From assembly GCF_001577835.2 (NCBI RefSeq), contig NC_029521.1, forward strand, positions 26,754,917 to 26,818,916: DNA of 64,000 nt. Direction: 5' to 3'. The notes under the pieces were generated by a model. The model was not told the DNA's origin and made no database searches. It saw only the letters and a program-made list of their open reading frames with translations. Source of the DNA: Coturnix japonica (Eukaryota; Chordata; Aves; Galliformes; Phasianidae). The translations under genes were made by a program, and so were the position numbers. Positions 61,701 to 64,000 of the stretch are shown piece by piece; position 1 is the first letter of the stretch; every line of letters starts with the position of its first letter.

Positions 61701-62899
61701 TACCTTAAAACTGGTTAGATTTTTAGTTTTATTTTGTATTTCACTGCTCTTCTTCTCATCATTCCAAATCCTAAATGCTTTTCTTTCTTTCACAGAAATG
61801 TAAGCACAACCCCTTTGTATGCATTTGTTCCTGTGTCAGGACCATCTGTTGACCCTCCTCTCCCCTCTTGCTCACCCTGCAGACACACTCACTTTTTCAA
61901 ATTCTTCACTGAACCCTTCTGGTTTCCCTCAAATGCCCTGATCTGACCTAAGAGCAGAGTTTGCAAGGCTCCATCACTGAACTTTTCTTGACCTGCCCAT
62001 GGCTTCACTCTGCTTGGTTCTACTGGCAAGTTTTCTAATGGGCTGCATGTCTGTGGCTAACATTTTACTTTTGTTTATCTTTGAATGATACCACCAAGTT
62101 ACTATGATTGTACTGTAGTGATGTAGTGTAGAGAAATGTAGGTAACAGAAACCTTGGGAAGTGGGGACACGGGATGGAGTAGAGCAGTGCAGACGTGATA
62201 ATATGCACCAGGGCATACACTGGTGCTGGGGACCCTGCAGCAATGAACTCAACTGTGGTTGTAAAAGGATGTAAAAGCCTGTTAGTAAACATAGAGAATC
62301 AACTCCAAGTGAATCCCAGCATGAGGAAGAGGAAAACATGAACACCGATACAACAGTCCTGTGAAGAAGGGCCCAGATGGTGGGGATTTAATGAGACCCC
62401 TCCACATGAATGGCAGAGGAGTGATTCCAGCCTTCAGACCCACAGAGCAGGGAAGAGGAGCATAATGCCAGGAAATAGGGTGGAATCTAAGTGTGTGTGG
62501 AATGGTTCTAACTGTGCTAATAGTCATTATTTTTCTGTGAAAATACATTCGTTTATAGTGTTCTTTGATGATAAAAGAGATTTTAAACATAAAAAAATAA
62601 TCATTGCATGACATCACTTTTCAAATTAAGGTTTACAGCCTAAGGATGCTGAAGGTCTGCAGCCTGGCATCGTGCAGCATGGGGAGGAAGCCTCTTCCAC
62701 CGCTTCTTTCTAAGAGGGAAACCCTGAGTTCATACCTCAAATAAATAGAGTGATTGCAAATCAAGATTGCAAATGTGTATTGAGCACATTTTCCTCATTT
62801 CTTCTCTAATGAATCATGTCAGTAGTGGAGATGGTTAGAGTCGTGGGTGAAAGGGGGGAAGATGCTGGCTCACATTTGATAATGGGAAGATTGTGCTTT
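49707..62899 (+). other. GRK5: GRK5 intron 1, long spacer with GC-richer patches
   Basis: About 13 kb with no exon recognised. The longest open frames (50538-51107, 57827-58381, 53794-54255) lack domains, codon signal and conserved partners, so they are treated as chance. GC-richer patches lie near 50600-50720 and 53110-53280. A CTCF-like site (52392-52410) and a 16-bp palindrome (60925-60940) are listed under findings. Confidence 0.5.
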
Positions 62900-63400
62900 C
62901 TGAGGTGGCAGAACAGCCCCCACTACAAGAAAGACAGGGAGCTGTTAGAGAGGATCCAGAGGAGAGCCACAAAGATGATCAGAGGGCTGGAGCATCTGCG
63001 CTACGAAGGCAGTTTGAGGAAGCTGGGCTTGTTCAGCCTGGAGGAGAGAAGGCTGCAGAATGAATAAAGGAAGCCTATCAATTGGAGGAGAGTCAACTCT
63101 TTTCGAGGGTAGATAATTGCAGGGCAAGGGGAAATGGTTGTAAGTTGAAGGAGGGAAGATTTAGGTTGGATATCAGGAGGAAGTTCTTTACCAAGAGAGT
63201 GGTGAGGTGCTGGAACAAGCTGCCCAGAGAGGTTGTGGATACCTCATCCCTGGGGGTGTTCAAGTCCAGGCTGGATGGGGCCCTGGGCAGCCTGGTCTAG
63301 TATTAGATATGGAGGCTGGCAGCCCTTCCTGTGGCAGAGGAGTTGGAGCTTGATGATCCTTGAGGTACTTTCCAACCCATGCCATTCTATGAGTCTATGG
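62900..63400 (+). mobile_element. CR1 LINE, RT C-terminus plus 3' UTR, sense to GRK5
   Basis: The plus strand reads HYKKDRELLERIQRRATKMI, RGLEHLRYEGSLRKLGLFSL and EERRL, then [20 protein letters not shown] and [20 protein letters not shown]. It ends in a CR1 3' tail, CCATTCTATGAGTCTATGG (63382-63400). About 500 bp, 5'-truncated. The segment between the two coding blocks is shortened compared with typical copies. It is the only CR1 here on the plus strand and is fairly well preserved. Confidence 0.93.
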
Positions 63401-64000
63401 CCACAGTACTGGGATTCTGCAGGTGAGCAAGTTTTCTTGCAAGTCAGATCCCTCATACAGATTCTTACAATTCCCTGAGGTCTTTGCTCACCCCAGTTTT
63501 GTCTTAGATGGCCATAAAATTTCAATGTTTGATTTTATGGTTGGTCTTATGACTTATGCAAGGCTGGAGGTGACTTGTCTTCACTTGCTCTACTGAACAG
63601 GAATAAAAATTCTTTTACCTTAGGCTTCAAAGTGCCCTTTAATGCAGGAGGAGAACCTGGGATGTATTTAATGCATTTCATCTACAATAAATGCTTTAAA
63701 GTGATGAGTACATTAAAAATATTTCCTAAAGATGCACTAGAGAGCACTGGATATTTATCAACAAATGAAACTGCAAATGAAAGAGACAGCTTGTTCGAGG
63801 TTTATCTCTGAAAATTACTGAAGCGTTTGCAGAATGTTTTTGTCAGGTAATTTGCATATTCATGAGCTGTAATTTTTCCAATTGCTGTATTCAGTGGGTA
63901 ATGCCTTTTTAATACTGTAATTAAAATTTTTTGATCTAGGTTATACTCCGATTGTTTGCTCAGGTACACCCAAACAATTGGTGGTTTGTTTACTTGCTAT
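63401..64000 (+). other. GRK5: GRK5 intron 1, end of window
   Basis: AT-rich intronic sequence with no exon recognised. It contains an octamer ATTTGCAT followed by ATTCATGAG (63850-63866). Confidence 0.55.

Noticed and set aside
28987-64000. A hidden GRK5 exon 2 or a nested gene in the long intron
   Set aside because: Scanned for the expected lysine/glycine-rich GRK5 continuation and RGS-domain sequence; nothing matched. No nested gene was recognised.
1-64000. Endogenous retroviruses, CRISPR arrays, tRNA or rRNA genes
   Set aside because: None was recognised by eye. Faint or very old copies cannot be excluded without a repeat-library or covariance-model search.

Overview
This is vertebrate genomic DNA from a bird. 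The genes have many short exons with GT-AG introns, the 5' ends lie in CpG-rich islands, and nearly all recognisable interspersed repeats are CR1 LINE pieces. The proteins recognised are EIF3A, DENND10 (FAM45A), SFXN4, PRDX3 and GRK5. From memory, this order matches human 10q26.11 and chicken chromosome 6. No genome search was run, so the species is not resolved (galliform-like is a guess).

Layout. Positions 1-52 hold the first coding exon of EIF3A on the minus strand, truncated by the window edge. Positions 53-907 are a head-to-head promoter shared with DENND10; it contains a five-copy 15-bp minisatellite and a CR1 tail. DENND10 is complete on the plus strand (908-6000, 9 exons, 354 aa). It converges on SFXN4 (minus, 17777-11165, 14 exons, 319 aa) across about 4.3 kb with no recognisable gene. 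PRDX3 (minus, 22198-18603, 7 exons, 233 aa) lies directly upstream of SFXN4 on the same strand. A 6 kb gap follows, then the GRK5 CpG island and its first coding exon (plus, 28935-28986). No GRK5 exon 2 is visible, so 28987-64000 is read as the 5' part of a very long first intron. That intron holds CR1/LINE fragments, simple repeats and a few candidate regulatory sites.

How the genes relate. PRDX3 (mitochondrial peroxide reduction) and SFXN4 (mitochondrial carrier-like protein needed for complex I and Fe-S homeostasis) are tandem neighbours. EIF3A (translation initiation) and DENND10 (endosomal DENN-domain protein) share one divergent promoter. GRK5 phosphorylates activated G-protein-coupled receptors. 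Exon boundaries were read by eye from reading-frame continuity, GT/AG signals and remembered human proteins. All three complete genes close in frame without adjustment.

I found no undescribed biological system. The points most worth a second look are three short uORFs ahead of GRK5, a degenerate GC-rich repeat in the GRK5 promoter, a pair of related copies of an unidentified repeat (17183 and 24248), and a compound old LINE cluster at 39380-40175.
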